From Mactra quadrangularis (taxonomy: Eukaryota; Mollusca; Bivalvia; Venerida; Mactridae), in assembly GCA_025267735.1 (NCBI GenBank), contig CM046301.1:58795872-58859871 (forward strand): 64,000 nt of DNA, given 5' to 3'. A program made the position numbers and the translations under genes. The notes beneath the pieces are model-generated. The model was not told the DNA's origin, searched no databases, and saw only the letters and a program-made list of their open reading frames with translations. Shown one piece after another: positions 1 through 11,737 of this stretch. Numbering within the stretch: the stretch's first letter is position 1; each line of letters opens with the position of its first letter.

Positions 1-790
1 TGGGTTGATATGGGAATATTTTTTAATTGTTTTGAGTGAACAGCAAATTAGCAATTAGAAGACATATTCTGCAGATGACGCACCGTCTGGCAAAAGACCT
101 ATAGCAATTTCTCGTTCTTGAAGCGACATTCAAGCCATTATTTGATTTTTCGTTGTGCATATCAACGCACTAATGATTTTTACTAAAACTGAAAACGTGT
201 GATTTTTGCACGATAAGAACGTGCGCATTTCCGCTTTTCTGCACATGCACAACAAAACCAATTTTGCATCAATTAAAAAGCATGAAAACCATGCAAGCAG
301 ACAACAGTATAGTCCTGTACACATTTGCATTAACGATCGGTCATAAATGTTGCAAAATGAAAATTTATGACAACATTGAAATCGGTGTACTTAAAAGTTT
401 CGTGAAGTATATATATGATAATGATATCCTCGTGTTTTGTCTAAACCTGTCCTAAACAACCTATATCATAAATTACCATTTATCAATGGTCATCGAAGTG
501 TTGTCTTAATTAATTATCTTCCGCGATTATGTGAAACACATTTTCTGTAAATGTCTTCTCCCACGTTTATGGTACATATTTTGTGTTGTGCCTATTTTTT
601 ATTACAAATGACGTTTAAATGAATACAGTTTACGAATATTTGAATAGGGTGAACAGATAATAACAAATTGGTATTCATCTTCAATATACATGCACGTTGT
701 CCTCATGAACCATAAGTATTGCAGTATATCATATTCAAACAATAGTTATATACATGTACATGTACTTAACCACACTAACTAGTTTTATAT
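1..790. other. AT-rich intergenic or intronic DNA, nothing recognised
   Basis: No coding exon, RNA gene or repeat family could be recognised. Only short chance open frames occur. The word acatgtac, common across this window, appears near 755. Confidence 0.5.
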
Positions 791-791
791 C

Positions 792-967
792 AATTCATTT
801 TAGCTCAATTGTGAAACAAGTTCTTACAACTTGGATTAATCACTTTCAAGTCTGCTTCCTGGTCCCCCAGCAATAAGCTAACAATAATGTAGATTATAAT
901 GGGATTCGAACCAACGCGGAGCTGGCTATCTAATGATTACCAGTTCAAAGCCATAACCGCTCGATAA
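792..967 (-). mobile_element. tRNA-derived SINE, family B
   Basis: Read on the minus strand, the right end resembles a tRNA: a GAGCGGTTATGG-like A box and a perfect GGTTCGAATCC B box (around 900-912). The body, with the words gtgaaac and cttacaacttggatt, recurs at 41492-41700 in the same orientation. Two copies sharing both head and body indicate a SINE rather than a functional tRNA. Confidence 0.7.
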
Positions 968-988
968 TCATATATCAATATAATGTAA

Positions 989-1115
989 TACAGTAAAACT
1001 CCGCTATAAAGACCACTTTTTTATTTTAAAATCATGCAATTTTAACAATTATTAAGACCCAAATGCTTAATTTGTGAACAAAAGGGTCTGTATAATAAGA
1101 CCGTTTCGTATATTT
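989..1115. mobile_element. Possible pogo/Tc1-type MITE end
   Basis: The stretch beginning TACAGTAAAACTCCGCTATA resembles the terminal inverted repeats of pogo/Tigger-like MITEs. No convincing partner end was found nearby, so this is a fragment or a guess. Confidence 0.3.
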
Positions 1116-1129
1116 GTCTGTTTGGTGAC

Positions 1130-1395
1130 CTCTACGTGGCGAGGAGGAGAAACAGGTGCCCAGTATGTAGGTGCTATTTGGGCCTGCATGATGGGCATAT
1201 GGCTAACACCAAAACTTCCCGTTTGCCGTGGGCAGCGTCTCGTAACCGGGAAAGGAGGATCCTGGTAATTGAGGGAGACCCAGGGATCTCCAGTCTTCCC
1301 AACACACTGCTTTGGCCTCTGATTCGGGTAGACGGGTGTCCAAGTAGGCCCGACTTGGTCAATCGGCTGGTCATGCCTTGTCCTTCAATTTGCAT
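1130..1395. other. GC-richer block of unknown origin
   Basis: Base composition rises clearly above the AT-rich surroundings and overlapping frames stay open on both strands. No domain is recognised in any frame. It could be the untranslated leader or a coding scrap of a retroelement; this is inference. Confidence 0.3.
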
Positions 1396-1635
1396 ATTTG
1401 CATACTCACAACAGTTGATTTATTTATGTAAGTACATGTACTCCTGGATGTGCACACACCCAACAATTAACAACGCTACTAGCATACTTTTTACTTGTTA
1501 AAACATGTGTTATCCATTTAGATATGCATGCGTCTACTAAATATGCAGCTCTTTTCTTAGAAGTTTATACGTTCAACATCTATTCAAGAAGGTGGTGGCT
1601 CATGGGCACATTGAGTTGATTGTAATCATTTGCAG

Positions 1636-1902
1636 TTACATGCAAGTATATCTCGCAGGTATCCTTGTGGTGCGGAGCATAATTCCAGAAAGTTTTAGAT
1701 GGTATATTGCTCATGATAAACTGGAACAAGCAAAGAATATTATCAAAACGGTAGCTAGATACAATAAAAGGGAAAATAAGTGATTTGGCAGAGTTTATGG
1801 CCTCACAACCTTCGACTGACCCAGACGACAAAAGTATTCGATTATTGACTTATTCAGAACCCCAAAACTACGTCGAATCTCTCTCCTGTTAGCAATTAAC
1901 TG
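1636..1902 (+). pseudogene. SLC22-type organic ion transporter exon fragment, frameshifted
   Basis: Translation gives IIPESFRWYIAHDKLEQAK followed by a KTVARYNKR-like stretch. This matches the SLC22 segment after transmembrane helix 6, where PES-x-RW-L precedes a basic loop. Further on, YSIIDLFRTPKLRRISLL matches the family motif just before helix 7. The two parts lie in different frames; at least two single-base shifts are needed, near AAAATAAG (about 1775) and near GACAAAAG (about 1830). An acceptor-like ctcgcag or ttgcag precedes the segment and a gtaatt donor follows at 1903, so it looks like one exon. The other exons of this 12-helix transporter were not found. It is probably a pseudogene fragment; homopolymer sequencing errors in a real exon are the alternative. 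Confidence 0.65.
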
Positions 1903-1974
1903 GTAATTATTATTAGACTTTTTAAACGTATTATCTTAATTGTTAACATTGTTTATATAACATTGTTATAATTT

Positions 1975-2115
1975 AGTTGTTTTATATAGCGGTTTGACCA
2001 AATTTTTATGAGCGAGGAAATAAAAATATTTGTTTGGAAAAAACGTCAAAATTAAGGCGCGAGCGAATCCATGATTCATATGATGAACATATTATCACAT
2101 TGCTGTGGCTTTAGA
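1975..2115 (+). repeat. Dispersed repeat with gcggtttga core, copy 1
   Basis: The segment tatagcggtttgacca through gcgagcgaat and catatgat recurs at 14637-14761 and, inverted, at 62070-62190. The 14.6-kb copy has inverted ends, so this is probably a MITE family. Confidence 0.55.
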
Positions 2116-2221
2116 TATATAAATGGCGTAAGAAACTTTATTTAGTTGCGGCATGTTGAGCTGGTATTTTTCAACTACTTGTAAATCTGTGATACAATAT
2201 ATCTTAGTAACTCTTTGAAAC

Positions 2222-2420
2222 TTATGGGTTTAATGCCGTAGCAACACATAGTATAGGTCATATAACGGCGGTCAGTCAACCTACTCTCTCCTCCTGGAAA
2301 GGATAAATCTCAGGATTCAGCTGTTAACCAACTACTAGTACTAAGCGCATACTTTCGTCAGTGACCCCTCGATCAGTAGACTTCCGTGCTACTAACTGAG
2401 CTAGTCGGTCGGCTACCTTA
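2222..2420 (-). mobile_element. tRNA-derived SINE, family C
   Basis: On the minus strand the right end has an A-box-like TAGCTCAGTTAGT followed by a tRNA-like arm. The body (ggtcatataacggcggtcagtcaacctac on plus) recurs at 28511-28789 and in fragments at 38262 and 46160. Confidence 0.65.
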
Positions 2421-2699
2421 GTAACAACTTAGTGCAAATGTCAAAAAAGGAAAAATATTACCAAACAAAATTCCGATAGGTCTCCTAGATAGTGTCAAGC
2501 AACAGAAAGATATACATGACTGTACTCATACTTTATGTACAATCTTGATGAAATGCTAGAAATAATATCGACACATGTTAAAGATAGCTGTTAATGATCT
2601 TGTTTTGTTACATGTATCAATTGGTGAATAGGTTAGATGGCATACGGGAAAAATGGAGAGTTTTTTACGGAATTTACATTTGTACCACCAGTTGTTTTT

Positions 2700-3960
2700 T
2701 CTGACTAGCCCTTGGGCCGGGTAACAGCCAGCCGAAACTGAGGTTCGAGTCTATTTGATAGAAATGTTGGCATATTTGGATGAATATTTCTTTTGAAAAC
2801 GAGTTTTCTAATAATAACGACCCATGTTGCCAATAAAGGAATAACTATAGGTACACATTCGTGAACTTCGCTTCTTAGGTCTACGTCCTTGGGCCGGGAA
2901 ACAGCCAGTCGCACAGAAGTTCGAGGCTATTTGATAGAAATGTTGGCATATTTTGATGAATATTTCTTTTGAAAACGAGTTTTCTCAGAATAACGACCCA
3001 TGTTGCATGAAAGGGAATAACTATAGATACAAATTTGTGAACTTCGCTTCTTGGGTCTACGCCCTTAGGCCGGGTAACAGTTAGCCGAAACAGAGGTTCG
3101 AGTCTATTTGATAGAAATATTGGCTTATTTTGACGAATATTTCTCTTGAAAACGAGTTTTCCCAGGATGACGACCTATGTTGCCTGAAAGAAATACAAAT
3201 GTTACTAAAGCATCACATTCGTGAACTTAGCTTCATAGGTCTACGCCTTTATGACGTGAAACAGCCAGCCGAAATAGAGGTTCGAATCTATTTGATAGAA
3301 ATGTTGGCATATTTGGATGAATATTTCCCTGAAAACGAGTTTTCCCAGAATGACGACCCATGTTGCCTGAAAGGGAATAACTATACATACACATTCGTGA
3401 ACTTGCCTTTTTAGGTCTACGCCCTGTGGCCGGGTAACAGCCAGTCGAAACAGATGTTCGAGTTAATTTGATGAATTATTGGCATATTTGGATGAATAAT
3501 TCTCTTAAAAATAAGTTTATCCAGAATAACGACCCATGTTGTCAGAAAGGGAATATTTATAATTGCACATTCGTGAACTTGCCTTATTAGGTCTACGCCC
3601 TTGGGCCGGGTAACAGCCAGTCGAAACAGAGGTTCTAGTCTATTTGATAGATATAAAGGCATATTTTGATGTTTTTTTTCTCTTAGAAACGAGTTTTCGA
3701 AGAATGACGACCCAAGTTGCCTGAAAGGGAATAACTATAGATACACATTCGTGAACTTGCCTTATTAGGTCTACGCCCTTGGGCCGGGTAACAGCTAGTC
3801 GAAACAGAGGTTCGAGTCTATTTGATAGATATATAGGCATATTATGATGTTTTTTTCTCTTAGAAACGAGTTTTCGAAGAATGACGATCCATGTTGTCGG
3901 AAAAGGAATAATTATAACACCTTTTATGTGAATCTATCTTTATGTGACTACGCCCGTGTC
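2700..3960. repeat. 177-bp tandem satellite, about seven units
   Basis: The landmark cttgggccgg or a variant falls at 2711, 2888, 3064, 3247, 3424, 3600 and 3778, giving a spacing of 176-183 bases. Each unit contains ttcgagtctatttgatag and cgacccatgttgcc. Units differ by scattered substitutions and small indels, so the array is fairly old. Several open frames here are by-products of the repeat. Confidence 0.92.
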
Positions 3961-4394
3961 AGAAAAAGAGGTTCAAATCTACATTTGCTTTTTTTTTTCA
4001 TTTGATCTGTCACCAAATTTTCTGATATGAACGAACGTTTTATGAATAACCAACATCTGAAGTCATATCCATCTTTGTATTCACTTCACTTTTACCGTTT
4101 CTATGATTTGCGGCCACAATACTATATTACGGTCAGCCGTAACAGCCGTATTACGGTTGGTGCGGCTGTTACGGCTAACTTCACACACGTGATTACAGGT
4201 TAATACGTAGAACTGTGGTTAAATTTTGTTCTGAATTAAATACACTAAAATTTAGTAAGTGTATCTGAAAACAGACACACAACACATGAAAATAACATAA
4301 TAGCGTATTTATCAAGTAGAATATAAATACGAATGAAGAATAGAAGTTAGTTGGAGTTGTTTCCCTTTAAACATAAAACATAGAGTAAGGTAGA

Positions 4395-4628
4395 TATAGT
4401 CCGTTTTTTCTCAACTGTCAAAGCTTGAATAATTTCACGGTGACTGAATGCATTGATGTTTTGTACTGGTGGCCTAATTGTTATTAGAAATATCTTGACT
4501 AAAACATATCATACGGCATAAACAGCTTTACTGGATCATAATTATGGATGTATTACGACAATAATTTTAACAAACGCATTCACTGTGAAATTATTCATGT
4601 TTTGACAGTTGAGAAAAAACGAACTATA
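4395..4628. mobile_element. MITE family M1, copy 1
   Basis: The ends are inverted repeats of about 50 bases. The left starts TATAGTCCGTTTTTTCTC and the right is its near complement ending cgaactata. TA dinucleotides lie at both edges, consistent with a Tc1/mariner-type target. Relatives are at 6879-7125 and 63647-63895. No coding capacity. Confidence 0.85.
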
Positions 4629-4637
4629 CATTGTAGT

Positions 4638-5311
4638 ATAAGGCCATGCCATATCGGAATTTTGTTAAGCATGCGCGTAGGTTTTAGAGTCCTCAATCAA
4701 AAAAAAAAATGTTGGTGAAATTTTCTTTAATAATTCAGATGTTCCGGGATTCGATAACGAAATTTCGTTCGGGAAAAATTGATTGGCAACGACGTCATTC
4801 GTAAGCAATTTATCATAACAGTGCCATCGATACAATATATATTTCACGAGAAAAAAACTGTAGTCATTTTATATTAAACCATATATGTTTTATGTCTGTG
4901 CTTAAACAAGTCATTTCATAAATATATATAGTTCAGACCATTGTTTCATATTATGATGATGTTTTTTCATTGTTTTTTTTTGTCATAGAATATTCGTGAT
5001 TTTGTTTTCGGTTTGTGTGTTTTTGTGAATAGGTTCCTAGGGTTGAAGCTTAACAAAATTCCAATTTGGCATGGCCTTTGTTCAAGTTTGAATATACAAT
5101 ATATATGTAAATTAAGTTTTAATCCTGGGTCTTAATCACCACAAAGAGTAAACGCATTGATAAAAATCCCACATTACATAATATTATTATGCATTTAAAT
5201 ATATTTTATCAGCAAATGTGTCTGTAAATACTGACTATTTTTTAGATCGATGACGCTTAAAACCTACGCGCACGCGGACGCTTAAAACATTCGGGTATAG
5301 CATGGCCTAAC
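4638..5311. mobile_element. Inverted-repeat element, 670 bp
   Basis: The left end TAAGGCCATGCCATATCGG, running on to GCGCGTAGGTTTTA, is mirrored at 5250-5311 (gcatggcctaa preceded by aacctacgcgcac). An extra inverted copy of the first 31 bases lies inside at 5047-5078. This suggests a MITE with an internal duplication of one end. Confidence 0.65.
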
Positions 5312-5800
5312 CTAGGGTTACACAAGTGATATATATATACATAGAATATTCTTGTTACACCCCTGAAACGATCAATACGTCTCCATTCATGATCCGATAT
5401 GAATGTATTTAGTCATGGTTTATCTATTAAATCAATAATCATTTTCAAACACATACATGCTTAATACGTTTCTTAATGTTTTTATACAATACAACTTATT
5501 GCATGAAACATTTATAATGTTTATAGCAACTAACAAGAATGAACATATATACTATTTGTATAAATATTTATTTGCCGTCTAGGCTAACGGCCTCCCTGTA
5601 CTGATTTGAATAAACTTCTTCACTTCTATAATGCGATATATGATATAAATCAGTAGTTACCTGCGAGTATTGGCAACTTAAATATTAACAGAAGCAAGTT
5701 TAAATTTGACATAATTTTGATTACTTTGGTATTTTATTTATGTTAATATGTTGATACCACATGCATTTGAACAAATTTAGTATTGTTAGTTTAGTATAAC
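5312..5800. other. AT-rich DNA, nothing recognised
   Basis: No exon, repeat family or RNA gene could be recognised. Confidence 0.4.
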
Positions 5801-5802
5801 GA

Positions 5803-5880
5803 CCAGGTAGCTCTGTTGGTAGCGCAAAAGTCTACTGACCAATTAAGGGAGTCAGTTGGCTCGATTTTCGGGCTTGGCAT
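5803..5880 (+). mobile_element. SINE family C head fragment (tRNA-like)
   Basis: GTAGCTCTGTTGGTAGCGC is a near-perfect A box, followed by aaaagtctactgacc, as in the minus-strand head of the 2222-2420 copy. The B box is degraded (ggctcgattttcgg). It lacks the SINE body. Confidence 0.5.
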
Positions 5881-5971
5881 ATTCTTTTGTTGATCTTTCC
5901 ATTGATCGTTATAATACTCCGTAATAATTGATTTTAATGATGACATGTTAAAGTCAGTTGATTCGCACCAA

Positions 5972-6176
5972 CAGCGTGTCAAATTACCCGAACGTTCCGT
6001 AACGTTAGGGTCGGGACAGCTCAACCCAAAGACAACTCAACCCGAGAAAACTAATCACCTCACTAACGGTTTGAGTTGTCCCAACTTTGGCTTGAGGTAT
6101 CCCAGGGTTGAGTTGTCTTCGGGTTGAGTTGTCCCGGACAAGTAACGTACGGTCGCCAACAGTCGTTATTGAACAT
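5972..6176. mobile_element. MITE family M2, copy 1
   Basis: The left end agcgtgtcaaattacccgaa is mirrored by gttattgaaca on the right. The interior carries inverted pairs of aactcaaccc and gggttgagtt. Related copies lie at 37950, 48632 and 53951. Confidence 0.75.
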
Positions 6177-6878
6177 GACTCTGATAGGATGTTATCTAGC
6201 CTGGGGCTGCTCACTTACTGGACGTATTGACAATGCTAATTTGAGATCAGGCCGTTTGTAATTTGTTGTACAATGTTGCATAACCTGGTCTTCAGGGCTC
6301 TTTGTTTTTGGTGTAATTGACAATTTTGTTTGACATTTGTATTTGCCTGAGGGAACAACCTTAATTCCTACCTGGCTGGTAAAACTATGCTGACTGGGCA
6401 ACTTTCCTGCCCTTTATCAACCTTGATAGAGTACAGTATATGTAAATAGCCACTGGCTACAGACAAGTCTCATCATAGTGTACGTAGTAACTTGCTATAT
6501 TGTAACAATTACATATCAGCTATGTATGTAGATGGGAGCTTGAATGTTTGTGGGACATTTTAAGATGCAAGCACACACATCCTAGGTGGTTATCAGATAT
6601 GAGACTTACATTAACTGAAAATAAATCTGAAAACCCTACACTTCATATTTAGTCTGCAGCATTTTATAAATTCAAATAAAGTGTGAAAATAGCTGATAAT
6701 TCTCATCCATGTGTTATTTACGTTAGGCACCAAATATAACCCGATAATATTCCATAGTCCGAACTGAGAAATTAAACCTACGACCTCTCGAGTCGTAAGC
6801 GGACGATGTACCACGTCGTAATAAAAGCTAGCTTGAAGATAAGGGAGTACACGTGCTGTACAATATATCTGCAACAAC

Positions 6879-7125
6879 TGCAGTCCGTTTTTCTCAACTG
6901 TCAAAACTGGAATAATTTCACGGTGACTGATTGCATGTTTATACTTAAAGCCTCATCGTTATTGAAATATCTTGACTAAAAAACCTGTCACACGACATAA
7001 GCAGCTCTACTCGATCAAAATACACACTTTTTCTGAAAATCATGAAAGTAAGACCTCGATAATTTTAATGTACGAATTCACCGTGAAATTATTCGTGTTT
7101 GACAGTTGAGAAAAAATGAACTATA
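6879..7125. mobile_element. MITE family M1, copy 2
   Basis: Ends CAGTCCGTTTTTCTCAACTG and cagttgagaaaaaatgaact are inverted copies, with a shared interior (aataatttcacggtgactga). The middle has diverged from copy 1. Confidence 0.85.
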
Positions 7126-7129
7126 CAAT

Positions 7130-7850
7130 AAACATAGAAAAGCAATGCATACGGTTTATGATCAATATCTTCGTCGTTTTATTGAAGCGACTAATGACGA
7201 GTATTACCGAACAAGTTAATACGATTTTGAACAGAAATCAATCCATTTCAATACTTCTTAACTACATAATGTACTCTATTATACGAACCTGATCGATTTT
7301 TGGGTTGCTATGTACAACTTGTGATAATATTTGATCTCGACAGGTTTATTCATGTGGAAAGCTACAACCATATTTTATATATAGGGTTAAGCTAAATACA
7401 CAGTTAATACACGTATATGGATCCATGTATGTCGTAAGAAATAAAGTCTTAACATAGTATTAAAATGAGTGTTTTATGTCTGCGGCTGTCGAACAAATGA
7501 AACATTCGATAAATAAACGCAAATAAACGTGAATAAATATGAATATCAAAGTAAAGAATTTACAAATCAACGTGTTAGTTTTTTTTTGAAATTTTGAATA
7601 AAACTTGCCATTGATTAATGATAAGAATGCAGAATAAAGAAATAGCACCAATTCCATTCGGAACTTCTCGGCGAATTTTCACGGAGGTGTTTCGAATGCA
7701 CCAATACATAAGAAAGACAAAATATATAAATAGTAAACTTACTTCTAACAAACAGGTGTTCCCTTCTTTGAACAGATCCATCCATCCATGTTTATCCATA
7801 TTTATCCCCCAGGAAATGCCACAATTGAGACCCGAGTTCAAATACACCAA
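7130..7850. other. No gene recognised
   Basis: AT-rich sequence. Short open frames occur on both strands near 7460-7880 but none shows a family signature or plausible splice structure. Confidence 0.4.
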
Positions 7851-7854
7851 CGGT

Positions 7855-8175
7855 CCCAAAAGTGTTTCACTGGGGGTCCACTAAGGCTCTCCACCTCTCC
7901 CCTGCTAGCTTTCTCCATCGAGAAAGACAACGCGACCGCTATGGGAGAAAGTTTCAAACCAAAGTAGACCGGGATTTAGACTCAGACATCTAAATCCAGA
8001 GTGTGTTGGGCGTAACTCACTGCCCTAATGCAGGAAGGGTCCGCAAACCCTTAGGGTCTGGACCAAAGGAAAGGACCAGACCCCACCTGTGTTACCTCTT
8101 ATCGACTTTGTTCATGGTTTAAGTCGAAGTAAGCGGTTACTGATAACAGGCTCATTCCCTCCTAAGAAGGATCGA
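7855..8175. other. GC-richer block of unknown origin
   Basis: This block stands out by composition and contains a short hairpin (gggtctggacc / ggaccagacccc near 8060-8090) and a second pair, gatttaga / tctaaatc, near 7973-7996. It might be an untranslated part of a mobile element. Function unknown. Confidence 0.3.
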
Positions 8176-8544
8176 TCCTAATTATGACTTGTACATACTT
8201 TAACCACGTATATATACCTTTCATATTGGTACCCAATTTCATTTGCGCCGGTTCAAGTCAATAGTTTATCGCTGGGATAAAACCATTATATTTTACTATG
8301 TCTATTTATAGAAATCAATTATGGCCAATACTACCTAAGCATATTTATGTATTGCACAACTAAACGAAATGTTTAAAATAAATGTACAGTGGCGGATCTA
8401 AACGTTGATGAATTGGGGTTGGTTGTTATGGGATAATAGCTCACCGTTCGATACACATTTATCCATAAAATAAAGAGACCAAGGACTATCTGACTTTTTT
8501 TCTGGGTTTAACACTGTTTCAACATGAATTAAGTTCATTATGGG

Positions 8545-8790
8545 TGGCCAGCATATAACCTAGCTTTCCTGGACCTTTGTCTTAACTCAGTTATCACATA
8601 CTTTACACAGGGCCGACACATTCTCCATATAACTCAAGGATCCTTGGGTCTTTGATATAACTTTATAATGGAGGAAAATGACATTATTGTCTAATTAATT
8701 TTCGTGACACAGTATAACCGCCCCGTGTTGGATTCGAACCCGTACCAAATTTCGGAAACTAGATTCAAAATCTTTGAGCGCTAAAAATTA
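8545..8790 (-). mobile_element. tRNA-derived SINE, family A, degraded
   Basis: The plus strand shows the complement of the family body (ctagctttcctggacc, then ggaggaaaatgacattattg) and of the B box (ggattcgaacccgtacc). The same order is seen at 39469, 53301 and, inverted, at 16270, 47080, 48916 and 56570. Confidence 0.75.
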
Positions 8791-8799
8791 TACAACTAG

Positions 8800-8985
8800 A
8801 CGCTTTATTACATTACGGGTTTTATTACTTTTGCAATAACCCGTTTTGTAATAATTATTATAATTCGGGTATTTATTACAAAACGTATTAAAACAAACGT
8901 TAAACCTCATTACGCGTTTTTCACAACTTGTGAAAAACACGTTTTGTGAAAAATGAGGTTTTACGTTGAACCTCATTTTTCAAAG
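8800..8985. repeat. Cluster of short palindromes
   Basis: Several inverted words overlap: attacgggtttta / taataacccg, and caacttgtgaaaaacacg with acctcattttt copies. Strong secondary structure is likely. It may be a degraded MITE. Confidence 0.4.
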
Positions 8986-9190
8986 AACAAATATAATGAA
9001 ACACATGTATATGAAAATTAAACAAAACTTCATCTTTATGATAAATATTGCTTCCTCCTTGTGTTATCACATTTTAGCCATGTGGTATTAGATAATCATT
9101 CCTGTGACAAGTGTCACATTTGCATTAAATACATATCTTTAATATATTTCCTACTCTTGTCACAGTTAAAGCTATCGGCTAAAGAGATCA

Positions 9191-9589
9191 CAATCTGCGT
9201 AAACACATATCCAGTAGACCACGGCCGTACTGGATCTGTACTTTTTCCCTTTGAGGTCACGTCGAGATGAACTTTGTGTCGACCAATCAATGCGTAGCTT
9301 TCATCTAGACGAAAACACTATTAATCACATTTTGATTTCGTAATTTCTATTTTTAGACCAAGTTTTGCTTGCTAATTTAACCGCAGTAATATTCACAGGC
9401 TGCGATTGGGCGGCTCATTTCAAATTTCGTGACGTAGAGGATGTAAACAAGTTACGTATCATAACAATTTCGTCATGAATATTATAATGAGAAAAGGTCA
9501 CCTGAACGTGACCTTCGTTTGGAAAAGGCCAGATCTACATTAGCGAGTATACGAGCGGTAAAATTGTCGATCGGGTTTTAATCAGATTG
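9191..9589 (+). repeat. 400-bp dispersed repeat R400, copy 1
   Basis: From aatctgcgtaaacacata to ttaatcagattga this matches copies at 12751, 15191 and 46561, all in the same orientation. Shared words include ggtcacgtcgagatgaactt and cattttgatttcgtaatttc. There are no obvious inverted ends, A/B boxes or long open frame, so its class is unclear. Confidence 0.85.
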
Positions 9590-9591
9590 AA

Positions 9592-11085
9592 GAGATCCAG
9601 ACACTAGATTACATAATATTTGCAGTTTTTAATAAACATATTAATTAATGTCGACATCTGCTTATTTCTTCTATATCTATAGGGACTGGTTTAATTAACC
9701 AGATTATTTTCATAAAAAACAAGAACGTATGAAATAGACATATAATTATTAAGTAAGACATAAGTATAAAAAATATTATATACTTCGTGAAAACTACACT
9801 CCGTGATAATTACTTGTTAACTGCTTGTACGTATATAATTTCAGATTTTGTTGTTTTAGTATGATTAAATTTTAAACTTAGTGCCAACTTTGTGAAATTG
9901 TACAATTGGAATTATGTGGTCATATTAAATTGTTAAAGACAGTTCATCTTTGTGACTGCTTTCAAATTATCATCAATTAACAGAAGTAATAGTGTGACGC
10001 AGCATTCAGCTCCTTAGGCGATACGTCCAAAGATTAATTCTTTTCTGACGAATTTATTTATAAGAACGTGTAAAAAATGCACCTCGTAACAAAGAAATTG
10101 TAATTGATATAACTTATTAAATCTATCACCTCGCAACAAATGTACATTCTAACTAACTCATTTACACCAGCCACTCGCTGCATGATTCACTCTGACACTC
10201 TTTTTAGCAGTCAGACTCAATTAGGAACTTTGGTCAGTTATATTTCCCTGAAAAAAATCTGGAGCAATCCAATTAGTAAGTAGGTTCTTACAGTTGGAAT
10301 TCTCGGATTTTATCATTGAATTTCTATGTAAGGATAACAAAATATTTCATCTTATATCTTTCTTGTTAATTAATATATTATCAGAAGTGATGTAATTTAC
10401 ATACATTTGTAGTTCTTTACCCTAAAAATACTTTGCTTGAATTTCAAACAAAATAAATGGTTTATAAATAGTTATTTATGATTAAAATCCGAGTAATCCA
10501 ACTAATAGGACCAAACTATTTGAAGAGTATACAATGAGAAATAACTGACTAAAGTCCCTCATTAAATCATACGAAAATACATTCTTGTCAATGAGGGGTA
10601 TTTCACTGTACAAAAACATTTGTAATTCGAACCACAGGCTGCCGGCATAAACCAGTACCCACAACAATATTGTTTACACACACATAATATATATAGTAAA
10701 GGTATGTAACTCATCACCTCAGAAACCTCGAAAAAATGACCTGTCTGATTCAACGAGCTCGCGTGTTTTTATTTCTGGGTCAATTATCAAAAACTAGGTC
10801 TTATTTATCAAACAAATGGTTAATCTGTCTTTTGTATATAGAAGCTTATTAATGAAAAGCTAATGAAGAATGTTACGTGACGTTAAACAGAAAAAATGAC
10901 AGGTCTGAATAGATACCACCGACCAAAAACAGTTTTCTTTCTGAAAGTAAGTCATAGAGAGAAGGACTAAGACTTGCTCATAGCGGAGACGAGTCCATTC
11001 ACACACCCCTTTTTTACTTTTTCACGGCCATTTTCTAATCATGTGACCTCGAATACATCGTTTTGATTGGCTTAAGGCAACCTGT
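9592..11085. other. No gene recognised
   Basis: AT-rich. A 36-base segment near 10850 (taatgaaaagctaatgaag through ttacgtgacgtt) recurs at 55186 and may mark an old repeat. Nothing else stood out. Confidence 0.4.
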
Positions 11086-11090
11086 GTCGA

Positions 11091-11434
11091 CTCAAACTCC
11101 TCACAGTGCTTACGTCACGCTTTGCTACTTAATCACTGCCACCATGTAAATCACGTGACGCTAGTAATACTATCTATTTATAGAATGCCCAAACTTCTCA
11201 CAGTGCTTACGTCACGCTTTGTTATTTCTACAAATTGATAATTACGACTATTTTTTATCTTTATGTACTTTGAACATTTCATTTTACTAAGAGAAGACTA
11301 AAATTATTGAAAATATTGAAAAGTTAAAGAAAGATGAAAACATATTTTCGGCTCTCTGGGGGACGAATTTTACTTGTGGTGGCAGTGGTTATTGAATTGA
11401 TAAAGAGAGATAACCGCTGCGGGGAGTTTGGTGT
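11091..11434. mobile_element. Foldback-type element with GGAGTTTG ends
   Basis: It begins caaactcctcacagtgctta and ends gataaccgctgcggggagtttgg. A second copy of the left end lies at 11187. An 83-bp version with the same two ends is at 18159-18240. Confidence 0.55.
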
Positions 11435-11737
11435 CGACTACAAAATGCATAAATCTTGGTTTAAACAATATTTTATTTAGGTAAATACAAACATAAATAC
11501 ATATACAAAGTAATAGTCAAATGTTGCAAAAGAGAGGATTGAGAAGATAGCTTTAAAAGCTAAAAATGCATAAATCTTGATAATTGTTTATACCGACGCT
11601 TCTAGGTGGCTAGGTGCGTCGATAATAAATTAATCGAAATAGAAGAGAGATAACTTAGTTTGTAAAAATTAACCACAATTGTGCTATAACGGGTTATTTC
11701 CCTTTGTAACGTAACTGGTAATTCTGTACATATATCC

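Noticed and set aside
3130..3414. 94-codon frame with an internal repeat
   Set aside because: Lies entirely within the 177-bp satellite and is interrupted in the other units.
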